Under the pieces are notes generated by a model. That model was not told the DNA's origin, did no database searches, and was given only the letters and a program-made list of their open reading frames with translations. A DNA stretch of 10,213 nucleotides, taken from positions 1-10,213 of the forward strand of contig JBGAWJ010000054.1 in assembly GCA_044227605.1 (NCBI GenBank). The letters run 5' to 3'. This document shows, in pieces, positions 1 to 7,149 of the stretch (the stretch's first letter is position 1; every line of letters starts with the position of its first letter). A program made the translations under genes and the position numbers. This stretch comes from JAEUKQ01 sp044227605. Its GTDB lineage: Bacteria > Pseudomonadota > Alphaproteobacteria > JAEUKQ01.

Positions 1-1
1 A

Positions 2-808
2 AAATTTAGAGATTTTTATGTTATCCTTCAAAATCTTTCTGCCCTGCCCGATGATTTGTTGTTATCCACTCAGCAGAAATTTCAAGACAAAGTATCCCCC
101 TTGTTGTTGTGGATTAAAAAATTGGTTTCAGCCAAAAGGATAAGCGAATCGGATATTCCGCAATCAATCCGGTCAGATTGGGTGACAGCTGATGGCTTCC
201 ACCGTTTGACGGTATATCCGGCTTTTAAGTTGGACAAACCCGAAAATATTGAAAAATTTCTTCAATCAATTAAGATTATCACGCCGCATTTAATAGGATT
301 ACCTACCAATATTATTGAATCCTCTGCCACCATTACCTATTCATTTATGTTTGCGGCGATATTGGCGTTAAGTGCCGCTATCCTAATTTTATTTTTTGTT
401 TTAAAAAATATGTATCATGTTTTATATGTACTATTAGCGCCCCTAATGGCCACCTGTTTAACAGGTGCTACCTGCGTACTACTAAATATTCCTATTAATT
501 TAGCTAATATTATTACTACACCCTTGCAACTTGGGATTGGGATAGCTTTTACAATCTATTACGTGATGGAATGGAGAAATGGGGAAAAGAACCTGATCTC
601 CTCCAGTATAACATGGGCAATTATTTTTAGTGCCCTGACAACAGGGGTGGCTTTCGGCAGTTTAGCAATTTCCAGTCACCCGGGCACTGCAGATATGGGA
701 TTATTATTAGCCATTTCTCTATTATACACGTTGATGGTGAGTATTTTTTTCTTGCCAGCCTTTCTTTTAACCCGAAAAAATCCACAAGTTAATAATGCAA
801 TAGCATAA
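2..808 (+). CDS. hpnN: Hopanoid-associated RND transporter HpnN, C-terminal part (5' end outside window)
   Basis: The reading frame is open from the left edge, so this is the last 268 residues of a protein whose family is usually about 850-900 residues. It begins with a periplasmic loop region (visible residues 1 to about 108). Five hydrophobic segments follow at roughly 112-134, 139-163, 166-188, 204-222 and 230-256, the expected second half of an RND permease. The stretch NLANIITTPLQLGIGIAF, then YYVMEWRNGE and SSHPGTADMG, is typical of the HpnN/MMPL-like group. HpnN is known from Rhodopseudomonas to move hopanoids from the inner to the outer membrane. The stop codon lies one base before the hpnC start, so the two are almost certainly co-transcribed and perhaps translationally coupled. 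An in-frame TTG at 56 is not a start, because the family resemblance continues upstream of it. Family assignment is strong; substrate is inferred from family and neighbours. Confidence 0.9.
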   Translation, partial: KFRDFYVILQNLSALPDDLLLSTQQKFQDKVSPLLLWIKKLVSAKRISESDIPQSIRSDWVTADGFHRLTVYPAFKLDKPENIEKFLQSIKIITPHLIGLPTNIIESSATITYSFMFAAILALSAAILILFFVLKNMYHVLYVLLAPLMATCLTGATCVLLNIPINLANIITTPLQLGIGIAFTIYYVMEWRNGEKNLISSSITWAIIFSALTTGVAFGSLAISSHPGTADMGLLLAISLLYTLMVSIFFLPAFLLTRKNPQVNNAIA

Positions 809-809
809 C

Positions 810-1691
810 ATGGTCGATCAGCTATCAGACAATAAAGGCATTGAAACTCCTTCGGGCAAGAACATTAAAACAGAAAATTTTCCTGTTGCTTCTTATTTAA
901 TTGCAAAAACTTTAAGAGAGCCAATTGTAGCTTTTTATCAATTTGCAAGGGCAGCGGATGATATTGCGGATAATCCCCAATTAAGTGCTGAAGAAAAAAT
1001 TAAACGTTTAGATTTTTTAGAAAAATTAATTTACAACCCTGATGATTCAGGCGTTGGTCTCGCTGCTGCGCATTTTGGTTCTGTTATCCGGCAATTTAAG
1101 ATTGACCCAGTCCACGCAGTTAATTTGTTGACCGCTTTTAGACAAGATGCCGTAAAATTGCGATATAGCAATTGGGATGAATTGATTAATTATTGCAACC
1201 ATTCTGCAGCCCCCGTTGGTCGGTTTCTTTTAGATCTGCATCAGGAAAATAGCGTTAATTACGTCTTTTCAGACGCTCTTTGCAATGCCTTGCAGCTGAT
1301 TAACCATCTGCAAGATTGCCAGGATGACTATATAACATTAGGGCGTGTTTATATTCCCCTTGATATGGTAAGTAAATTTCAATTGGATCTTCAGGATTTA
1401 AGTAGGAAAGTATCTCCTCCAGCTTTTCTCAAACTACTTCATTCATATTTGGATAAAGTAGAGGAATTGTTGGATATAGCTAAAAAACTGCCAGTTTCTT
1501 TGAAAAATAGACGTCTGGCCCTTGAAAGCGCTGTTATTATTGAACTCGCCTGTGCTATAACTAAATTACTGCGCCAGCAAGATGTTTTGAAATCGCATGT
1601 AAAATTATCAAAATCAGCTAGCCTTGTTTGGGCAGTAAAAGCCATGATAAGCTATGGGATAAAATTAATTTTACGGCAAATGAAAATATAA
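810..1691 (+). CDS. hpnC: Squalene synthase HpnC (hydroxysqualene synthase)
   Basis: This 293-residue protein belongs to the squalene/phytoene synthase family, all-helical and cytosolic or membrane-associated. In the three-enzyme HpnCDE route, HpnC converts presqualene diphosphate to hydroxysqualene. Visible signatures are the first aspartate-rich motif DDIAD at residues 50-54 (in FARAADDIAD), YCNHSAAPVGR at 128-138, and the second motif LQDCQDDY at 167-174. The form QDCQDDY, rather than the RD..ED pattern, separates HpnC from HpnD. The ATG lies one base after the hpnN stop and has no clear Shine-Dalgarno sequence, so translation probably depends on ribosomes finishing hpnN. The first ~20 residues are polar and variable, and homology begins around NFPVASYLI. 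Unusually, its partner genes hpnD and hpnE are about 3.2 kb downstream, behind dxs and hpnB. Confidence 0.93.
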   Translation: MVDQLSDNKGIETPSGKNIKTENFPVASYLIAKTLREPIVAFYQFARAADDIADNPQLSAEEKIKRLDFLEKLIYNPDDSGVGLAAAHFGSVIRQFKIDPVHAVNLLTAFRQDAVKLRYSNWDELINYCNHSAAPVGRFLLDLHQENSVNYVFSDALCNALQLINHLQDCQDDYITLGRVYIPLDMVSKFQLDLQDLSRKVSPPAFLKLLHSYLDKVEELLDIAKKLPVSLKNRRLALESAVIIELACAITKLLRQQDVLKSHVKLSKSASLVWAVKAMISYGIKLILRQMKI

Positions 1692-1722
1692 CGTTGCAGA
1701 GCTTAAAAAATTCTGATCATTA

Positions 1723-1730
1723 TAGCGCTA
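1723..1730. promoter_or_regulatory. 8-bp perfect palindrome in the hpnC-dxs gap
   Basis: TAGCGCTA is a perfect palindrome in an otherwise AT-rich 76-base gap upstream of dxs. Its flanks are only partly symmetric. It could be half of an operator or a chance occurrence. Nothing in the sequence identifies a binding protein. Confidence 0.15.
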
Positions 1731-1741
1731 ATAACCAATTA

Positions 1742-1760
1742 CATCATCCAAATGATGGAG
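1742..1760 (+). promoter_or_regulatory. dxs ribosome binding site with overlapping small hairpin
   Basis: GGAG at 1757-1760 sits 7 bases before the dxs ATG at 1768 and is a good Shine-Dalgarno sequence, which fixes the start. CATCAT (1742-1747) can pair with ATGATG (1752-1757) around a CCAA loop. The right arm takes in the first G of the GGAG. The stem is only 6 bp with mostly A-T pairs, so it would be weak. It could slightly modulate initiation, but that part is speculative. Confidence 0.5.
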
Positions 1761-1767
1761 ATTTTTT

Positions 1768-3666
1768 ATGCCTTTTCCGACCCCTTTGCTGGATAGAGTG
1801 CGTACACCAGCTGATCTACGGCAATTGCCGCCAGAAGATATGGTGCAATTAGCTAATGAGTTGCGCGGCGAGACAATTGAAGCAGTATCGCTAACGGGTG
1901 GGCATCTGGGGGCGGGCTTGGGGGTTGTTGAACTAACGGTTGCCTTACATTACGTTTTTGATACGCCACGGGATATCCTTATTTGGGATGTTGGTCACCA
2001 AGCTTATCCTCATAAAATATTAACCGGTCGCCGTGACCGTATTCGAACAATTCGTCAAGGGGATGGGTTAAGTGGGTTTACCAAACGTAGTGAAAGCGAA
2101 TATGATCCATTCGGTGCTGCCCATAGTTCTACCTCCATATCAGCAGGTTTAGGGTTTGCGGTAGCCCGGGATTATAAAAAATCCAATAATCATGTGATTG
2201 CGGTTATTGGCGATGGTTCCATGAGTGCAGGTATGGTTTATGAAGCCATGAATAATGCAGGTATTCGCAAAGAAAAATTAATTGTTATTTTAAATGATAA
2301 TAACATGTCGATTGCCCCACCGGTCGGCGCCATGAGTGCGTATTTTTCTAGGCTTATTTCATCCAAATCATACCAATCCTTAAAAAAATTGGGTTCTGAA
2401 ACTTTTCATCACTTGCCAACACGCTTGGCAAACGTTGTGGCCAAAACGGAGGAATATGCCCGTGGTATCATATCAGGCGGGACTTTATTTGAAGAAATGG
2501 GTTTCCATTATGTAGGGCCGATTGACGGCCATAATTTCGATCATTTATTACCCGTATTGAAAAATGCTAAATCTTGGGAAGCAGGGCCCATTCTAATCCA
2601 TGTAATTACCCAAAAAGGAAAAGGATATGCTCCGGCCGAAACATCTGCCGATAAATATCATGGCGTTGTTAAATTTGATGTAGCAACCGGTAAACAACAT
2701 AAACCTGCTACTCCGCCCGTAAGCTACACCCAAGTTTTTGCTGAAGCTTTGGTTAAAGAAGCGGAAATTGATCCAAGAATTATGGCTATTACAGCCGCTA
2801 TGCCCAGTGGTACTGGGTTGAATATTTTTGGCAAAAAATTTCCTGAACGGACTTTTGACGTTGGGATTGCTGAACAGCATGCGGTCACTTTTGCTGCTGG
2901 TCTTGCTGCCGAAGGGTTAAAGCCTTTCACGGCTATTTATTCAACATTTTTACAACGGGGTTACGATCAAGTCGTTCATGACGTGGCAATACAATCTTTG
3001 CCGGTACGCTTTGCAATTGATCGGGCGGGGTTGGTAGGGGCAGATGGACAGACGCATGCCGGTTCTTTTGATGTGGCCTATTTAGGCTGTTTGCCTGGCA
3101 TGGTATTAATGGCGGCTGCAGATGAAATTGAACTTATGCACATGGTGCGTACGGCAGTTGAAATTAACGATCGACCTTCTGCCTTTCGTTATCCCCGGGG
3201 GGATGCCAGCGGACAACTTAGGCCGGAACGAGGGGATGTTTTACCTATTGGTAAAGGTAGAATTATTCGTGAAGGCAATAAAGTCGCTATCTTATCTTAT
3301 GGAGCACGTTTGGCTGAAAGCCTTAAAGCCCATGATATTTTAACCCAAATGGGTGTTTCTACAACTGTGGCTGACGCAAGATTTGCCAAACCTTTAGATC
3401 ATGAGCTGATTACCCGCTTGGCAAAAGAACACCAAGTACTGATCACTATTGAAGAGGGGTCAGTTGGTGGGTTTGGAAGTTTTGTTTTACATTTCTTAGC
3501 TAATAAGGGATTGCTTGATACAGGTTTAAAGGTTAGGTCTATGGTTTTGTCCGATGTATTTCTGGATCATGATACTCAGGATAAACAATATGAAAAATGC
3601 GGGTTACAGGCTAAACATATTGTACAGACTGCTGCTGTATGTTTGGGCATACCCTTAAAAAAATAA
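1768..3666 (+). CDS. dxs: 1-deoxy-D-xylulose-5-phosphate synthase
   Basis: DXS condenses pyruvate and glyceraldehyde 3-phosphate, with thiamine diphosphate and Mg2+, into 1-deoxy-D-xylulose 5-phosphate. This is the first and often flux-limiting step of the MEP isoprenoid pathway. The 632-residue length is normal for the family. Visible features are the substrate/TPP histidine in GGHLGAGLG (H46), DVGHQAYPHKILTGRRD (74-90), the TPP/Mg motif from GDG at 148-150 to NDN at 176-178, and the catalytic glutamate in GIAEQHAVTFAAG (E369). The transketolase C-terminal domain fills roughly the last 120 residues. The start is supported by a GGAG seven bases upstream and by the usual N-terminus TPLLDRV. 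The gene lies between hpnC and hpnB, 76 and 16 bases away, inside the hopanoid locus. This suggests it raises isoprenoid precursor supply for hopanoids; whether the genome has a second dxs cannot be seen here. Confidence 0.97.
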   Translation: MPFPTPLLDRVRTPADLRQLPPEDMVQLANELRGETIEAVSLTGGHLGAGLGVVELTVALHYVFDTPRDILIWDVGHQAYPHKILTGRRDRIRTIRQGDGLSGFTKRSESEYDPFGAAHSSTSISAGLGFAVARDYKKSNNHVIAVIGDGSMSAGMVYEAMNNAGIRKEKLIVILNDNNMSIAPPVGAMSAYFSRLISSKSYQSLKKLGSETFHHLPTRLANVVAKTEEYARGIISGGTLFEEMGFHYVGPIDGHNFDHLLPVLKNAKSWEAGPILIHVITQKGKGYAPAETSADKYHGVVKFDVATGKQHKPATPPVSYTQVFAEALVKEAEIDPRIMAITAAMPSGTGLNIFGKKFPERTFDVGIAEQHAVTFAAGLAAEGLKPFTAIYSTFLQRGYDQVVHDVAIQSLPVRFAIDRAGLVGADGQTHAGSFDVAYLGCLPGMVLMAAADEIELMHMVRTAVEINDRPSAFRYPRGDASGQLRPERGDVLPIGKGRIIREGNKVAILSYGARLAESLKAHDILTQMGVSTTVADARFAKPLDHELITRLAKEHQVLITIEEGSVGGFGSFVLHFLANKGLLDTGLKVRSMVLSDVFLDHDTQDKQYEKCGLQAKHIVQTAAVCLGIPLKK

Positions 3667-3682
3667 TTTTATTGATATAATC

Positions 3683-4879
3683 ATGCCAGAAAGTATGGCA
3701 AATTCGCTGCTACTGTTTTTTTGTATAGTACCCTTGGTCATTTGGACATATCTGGGGTTCTTTCGCTATTTTTTCTGGCGTCCCATAGTTCTTTCCTCAA
3801 ATATTTCGACCCATCCTATTAAAGATTTACAGGTTTTTGCAGTTATACCGGCGCGCAATGAAGCAGAAGTGATTAAAAAAACCCTGCTCTCGGTTTTACA
3901 GCAGGATTCTCCAGCACTAAAAAAAATTATTGTTATTAACGATAATAGCGATGATCAAACGGTCACGATGATTAATCAGCTGACTAAGGAATATGATCCC
4001 CTCAATAAAATATTATTATTGCAAGGAAAGCCTTTAATTGCAGGTTGGACAGGTAAATTATGGGCTGTTCATCAAGGAATACAAAAAATTTCCGATCTAT
4101 TGCCCGCCAGTGAACAGCAAGATGTTTATGTTTGGTTGAGTGATGCGGATGTTATTCACCATCCGCAAACCTTATCTCATTTGCTATCAATTGTGCATCA
4201 GAAAAAGGTGGATCTTGTTTCAGTGATGGTCAAATTATCTGCTAAAAGTTTTTGGGAAAAACTTTTGATCCCAGCTTTTATTTATTTTTTCCAAAAACTG
4301 TACCCCTTTGCAGCTGTTGTGTCAGATAAAAGCAAAATCGCCGCTGCAGCTGGGGGATGTATTTTAATCCACAGGAAAATTTTAGAAAAAATAGGAGGGA
4401 TGGTTTCTATAAGAAATCAGTTAATTGATGATTGCGCTTTAGCAAAACAGGTAAAAAATGTCAGGGGAAAATTATGGCTAGGCTTAACGAATACCAGTAT
4501 CGCTGCTAGGCCATACGAAAATTTAAGCCAATTATGGGGCATGATTACCCGATCTGCTTATCGACAACTAAACCACTCTTTTATTTTATTAATTTTGACT
4601 TGTGTAGGGATGATAGTAACATACCTGTTACCATGGGTTTTTATTATTTTATCCTTGGTTGTATTTAACTGGGTACAGCTTCTTTTGTCTTTTCTAACCA
4701 TTATTTTAATGATAAGAACCTATCTACCAACGCTTAGATTATATCAATTGCCTAAAATTTGGTCTTTATTATTACCCATAGCCGCTTTTTTTTATCTAAT
4801 GATGACGATTCATTCCGCTTATCTTCATAAAATAGGTAAAGGGGGGAATTGGAAGGGGCGCTTGCAAGCAAATGGATAA
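3683..4879 (+). CDS. hpnB: Hopene-associated glycosyltransferase HpnB
   Basis: This 398-residue membrane protein is a family 2 (GT-A fold) glycosyltransferase. An N-terminal hydrophobic anchor lies at about 8-26. The catalytic domain follows with VIPARNEAE (54-62), VINDNSDD (84-91), and the metal/nucleotide-sugar DxD within WLSDADV (151-157). Further marks are SAKSFWEKLLIPAFIYFFQKLYPFA (185-210) and AAAAGGCILIHR (220-231), both characteristic of HpnB, and the acidic pair in LIDDCAL (247-253). Hydrophobic segments at about 300-345 and 360-377 form a C-terminal membrane region. HpnB is found with hopanoid genes, but its reaction and product are not well established. The start is uncertain: ATG 3683 has no Shine-Dalgarno sequence, and ATG 3695 (residue 5) would give a start nearer the hydrophobic segment. 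It is probably read through from dxs across a 16-base gap. Confidence 0.9.
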   Translation: MPESMANSLLLFFCIVPLVIWTYLGFFRYFFWRPIVLSSNISTHPIKDLQVFAVIPARNEAEVIKKTLLSVLQQDSPALKKIIVINDNSDDQTVTMINQLTKEYDPLNKILLLQGKPLIAGWTGKLWAVHQGIQKISDLLPASEQQDVYVWLSDADVIHHPQTLSHLLSIVHQKKVDLVSVMVKLSAKSFWEKLLIPAFIYFFQKLYPFAAVVSDKSKIAAAAGGCILIHRKILEKIGGMVSIRNQLIDDCALAKQVKNVRGKLWLGLTNTSIAARPYENLSQLWGMITRSAYRQLNHSFILLILTCVGMIVTYLLPWVFIILSLVVFNWVQLLLSFLTIILMIRTYLPTLRLYQLPKIWSLLLPIAAFFYLMMTIHSAYLHKIGKGGNWKGRLQANG

Positions 4880-4917
4880 AATGTATTTTTCATTATTTTT
4901 ATTATCTCCGTTTTCAT

Positions 4918-5817
4918 ATGCCACTTTCTGAACAGCAAAAGATGTATGAAAATGATCGATTAGAGGTTGCAAGGATCGTTCGCAATAGCGGCAGTTCCTT
5001 CTATTGGGGAATGAGATTCCTTCGCCCCCAACAACGATTTGCTATGTATTCAATTTATGCTTTCTGTCGGATTTTAGATGATATTGCGGATGGAGATAGT
5101 GATAAAATTGTTTTGGGCTCTCATTCTGAAAATTCTTCAATTGATTTTCAAACACTGGGTTTCTGGAAAGAAGAAATTCAAAGAATTTTTTCTAAAGAAC
5201 AATGTCTGACATCCATTGGTAGGGAGTTGGCTATTGCGGTTCAAGAATATAATCTATTAAAAGAAGATTTATGTGCACTAATTTCCGGAATGGAGATGGA
5301 TTTAAACGGACCTATTTTTGCTCCCACTTGTGCCGAATTAGACCTTTATTGTGCAAGAGTTGCCGGAGTGGTTGGGCATTTGTCAACCAGGGTATTCGGT
5401 ATTCCCCCTACAGCTGGCAAGGTTATTGCCTACCATTTAGGGCGCGCTTTGCAATTAACCAATATTTTGCGGGACGTTAAGCCTGACTCTTTATCTTGCA
5501 GGCTTTATTTACCGCAGGAATTATTATTGAAACATCAAATTCCTATAGACGGACAAGATATCCATCAAATTCTTGGGCATCCTCATATTAAGTTTGTCTG
5601 TCAAGCAATCCATCAACAAGCTTTTGCCCATTTTAAATATGCTGATTACTATATGAATAATTTTACCAAGGAGCAAAAACGCCCCATGCGCCTCATGGCA
5701 ATCATGTACAAAAAAATCTTACAAAAAATGGAGAAGCGTGGCTTGGAAAATTTTCATAAGAAGGTGCGGTTAACAAAATTTGAAAAAATAAGGCTTGTAT
5801 TCCAGCAGGTATTTTAA
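4918..5817 (+). CDS. hpnD: Presqualene diphosphate synthase HpnD
   Basis: HpnD joins two farnesyl diphosphates head-to-head to make presqualene diphosphate, the first committed step to squalene in the HpnCDE route. The 299-residue protein shows SGSSFYWGMRFL (24-35), AMYSIYAFCRILDDIAD (42-58, first aspartate-rich motif), YCARVAGVVGHLS (144-156), and LGRALQLTNILRDVKPD (174-190), followed by CRLYLPQELL (194-203). The second motif keeps its two aspartates (D186, D190). However, the usual glutamate before the second aspartate is proline, and the usual glycine of GRLYLP is cysteine (C194). ATG 4918 is chosen because homology starts just after it. The same frame is open back to 4849, overlapping hpnB, but that extension is unlike the family. 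ATG 4942 is a possible later start. No good Shine-Dalgarno sequence is visible. hpnB ends 38 bases upstream and hpnE starts 7 bases downstream. Confidence 0.92.
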   Translation: MPLSEQQKMYENDRLEVARIVRNSGSSFYWGMRFLRPQQRFAMYSIYAFCRILDDIADGDSDKIVLGSHSENSSIDFQTLGFWKEEIQRIFSKEQCLTSIGRELAIAVQEYNLLKEDLCALISGMEMDLNGPIFAPTCAELDLYCARVAGVVGHLSTRVFGIPPTAGKVIAYHLGRALQLTNILRDVKPDSLSCRLYLPQELLLKHQIPIDGQDIHQILGHPHIKFVCQAIHQQAFAHFKYADYYMNNFTKEQKRPMRLMAIMYKKILQKMEKRGLENFHKKVRLTKFEKIRLVFQQVF

Positions 5818-5824
5818 GCATATC

Positions 5825-7081
5825 ATGACCATTCACATCATTGGGGCGGGCCTTGCCGGGTTGTCGGCTGCTGTAAATTTAGCTAAAGGTTCCAAAGATA
5901 TTATCTTATACGAGGCTACCGGACAAGCGGGTGGGCGATGCCGTTCTTTTGATGATTTAATTCTGGGCCAAGAAATTGATAATGGTAACCATCTTATTCT
6001 AGGCGCTAATCATGAAATATTTAATTATTTAAATATTTTAAAAGTTGAAATAGACCATGTGTTTCATCGGTTGCCCCTTGAATTTAATATGATCGATTTA
6101 TCCAAGGAAAGCACGTATACCATAAAACCAACTGTTGGCAGAATTCCTTGGTGGATTTTTTCAAAGTCCCGTCGCTTTTTAAAAAGCACTGCCGTGGATT
6201 ATTTAGAAATAATAAAAATCTTTATTGCCAGGTCTTCAAGAACTGTCAGCCAATCTTTAGCGGCTAACAATATTTTATATGAGAAATTATGGCGCCCCTT
6301 AACATTAGCAATTATGAATGCAAAACCAGAAGATGCGTCAGCTAAAGTTTTTGGTAAAACATTAAGAAAAATATTTTTTGAAAAAGGTGGTATTCAACCT
6401 TTTATCAGCAAAATTGGATTATCAAAAATTTTTGTTGAGCCCGCTTTAGACTATTTAGAAAAATTTCAGGTACAGAAGTTTTTTAACTGTCCTTTAAAAG
6501 CAATCGATTTTACGGATAAGACCCCCAAGTTGGTTTTTGCAGCGAAAACCGTAGTTATTAACGCAGATGATAAGGTTATTTTTGCGGTTCCCCCTTATAG
6601 CATTAACAAATTAAATCTGCCTATTGCTCATCCACAGGAATATGAATCTATACTTAATGTTCATTTTTCTGTTTTACCAGATATTTGGGGAAAATTTTTA
6701 CCCCAACTACCCAGTATGATTGGATTAATCCACGGTATCAGTGATTGGATATTTCTTCGGCCAAATTTGATTTCCATTACCAAAAGTGCTGCTAACGATA
6801 TAGATGAAAAGATAAAGGTAGATCACATTTGGCAGGAGGTCAAAAGATCTATAAAAATTTATTATGGTATTGAGCAACTATCTTATATCAAGAGTAGGGT
6901 TATTATGGAAAAAAGGGCAACTTTTTTACAAAATCCCCATAATTGCCGTTTTAACCGTCCTTCATATATAACCTCAATCCCTAATTTTTATTTAGCAGGT
7001 GACTGGACGGATACCAATTTGCCAGCAACAATAGAGGGGGCAATCAGTTCCGGAAAGAACGTTGCAGCATTTTTATTATAA
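5825..7081 (+). CDS. hpnE: Hydroxysqualene dehydroxylase HpnE (FAD-dependent)
   Basis: HpnE is a flavin amine-oxidase/phytoene-desaturase-like enzyme that reductively removes the hydroxyl of hydroxysqualene to give squalene. From ATG 5825 it is 418 residues, a normal length. The N-terminus is a Rossmann fold with GAGLAG (7-12), the ribose-binding glutamate at E30 (LYEATGQAGGRCRSF), and then IDNGNHLILG (51-60), typical of HpnE. The C-terminal FAD-binding segment FYLAGDWTDTNLPATIEGA begins at about residue 388. ATG 5825 was chosen because it places the GxGxxG motif directly at the N-terminus. The in-frame codon at 5795 would overlap hpnD and add ten residues unlike the family. The start is 7 bases after the hpnD stop, with no strong Shine-Dalgarno sequence, so translational coupling is likely. 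Confidence 0.93.
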   Translation: MTIHIIGAGLAGLSAAVNLAKGSKDIILYEATGQAGGRCRSFDDLILGQEIDNGNHLILGANHEIFNYLNILKVEIDHVFHRLPLEFNMIDLSKESTYTIKPTVGRIPWWIFSKSRRFLKSTAVDYLEIIKIFIARSSRTVSQSLAANNILYEKLWRPLTLAIMNAKPEDASAKVFGKTLRKIFFEKGGIQPFISKIGLSKIFVEPALDYLEKFQVQKFFNCPLKAIDFTDKTPKLVFAAKTVVINADDKVIFAVPPYSINKLNLPIAHPQEYESILNVHFSVLPDIWGKFLPQLPSMIGLIHGISDWIFLRPNLISITKSAANDIDEKIKVDHIWQEVKRSIKIYYGIEQLSYIKSRVIMEKRATFLQNPHNCRFNRPSYITSIPNFYLAGDWTDTNLPATIEGAISSGKNVAAFLL

Positions 7082-7100
7082 ATTCTTAAAATTGTTTTTC

Positions 7101-7128
7101 TTGTGAATATCTGATGATAGGATAAAAT
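7101..7128 (+). promoter_or_regulatory. Possible sigma70-type promoter for shc
   Basis: TTGTGA (7101-7106, 4 of 6 matches to the -35 consensus) and TAAAAT (7123-7128, 5 of 6 matches to the -10 consensus) are separated by 16 bases. Transcription would start near 7135, about 15 bases before the shc ATG. It lies in the 68-base gap between hpnE and shc. In such AT-rich DNA chance matches are common, so this is only a candidate for separate shc expression. Confidence 0.3.
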
Positions 7129-7149
7129 CCGAAAATTCGCTTTTAAAAG

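Noticed and set aside
1694..1723. Possible promoter upstream of dxs (TTGCAG then CATTAT, 18-base spacer)
   Set aside because: Only 3 of 6 and 4 of 6 consensus matches, which is too weak to call in AT-rich sequence.
1628..1852. Small + strand frame of 74 codons bridging hpnC and dxs
   Set aside because: It overlaps the ends of both real genes in another frame, has no ribosome binding site, and shows no recognisable protein features.
2593..2930. Two overlapping minus-strand frames inside dxs
   Set aside because: They are antisense to a highly conserved part of dxs, including the catalytic GIAEQH region. They are shadows of its codon pattern.
3676..3681. Perfect TATAAT one base before the hpnB ATG
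   Set aside because: No -35-like element lies 15-19 bases upstream, and the start of transcription would fall inside the coding sequence. Most likely chance in AT-rich DNA.
4849..4917. Longer N-terminus for HpnD beginning inside hpnB
   Set aside because: The extra 23 residues overlap the hpnB end and include an aromatic-rich stretch unlike the family. ATG 4918 fits better.
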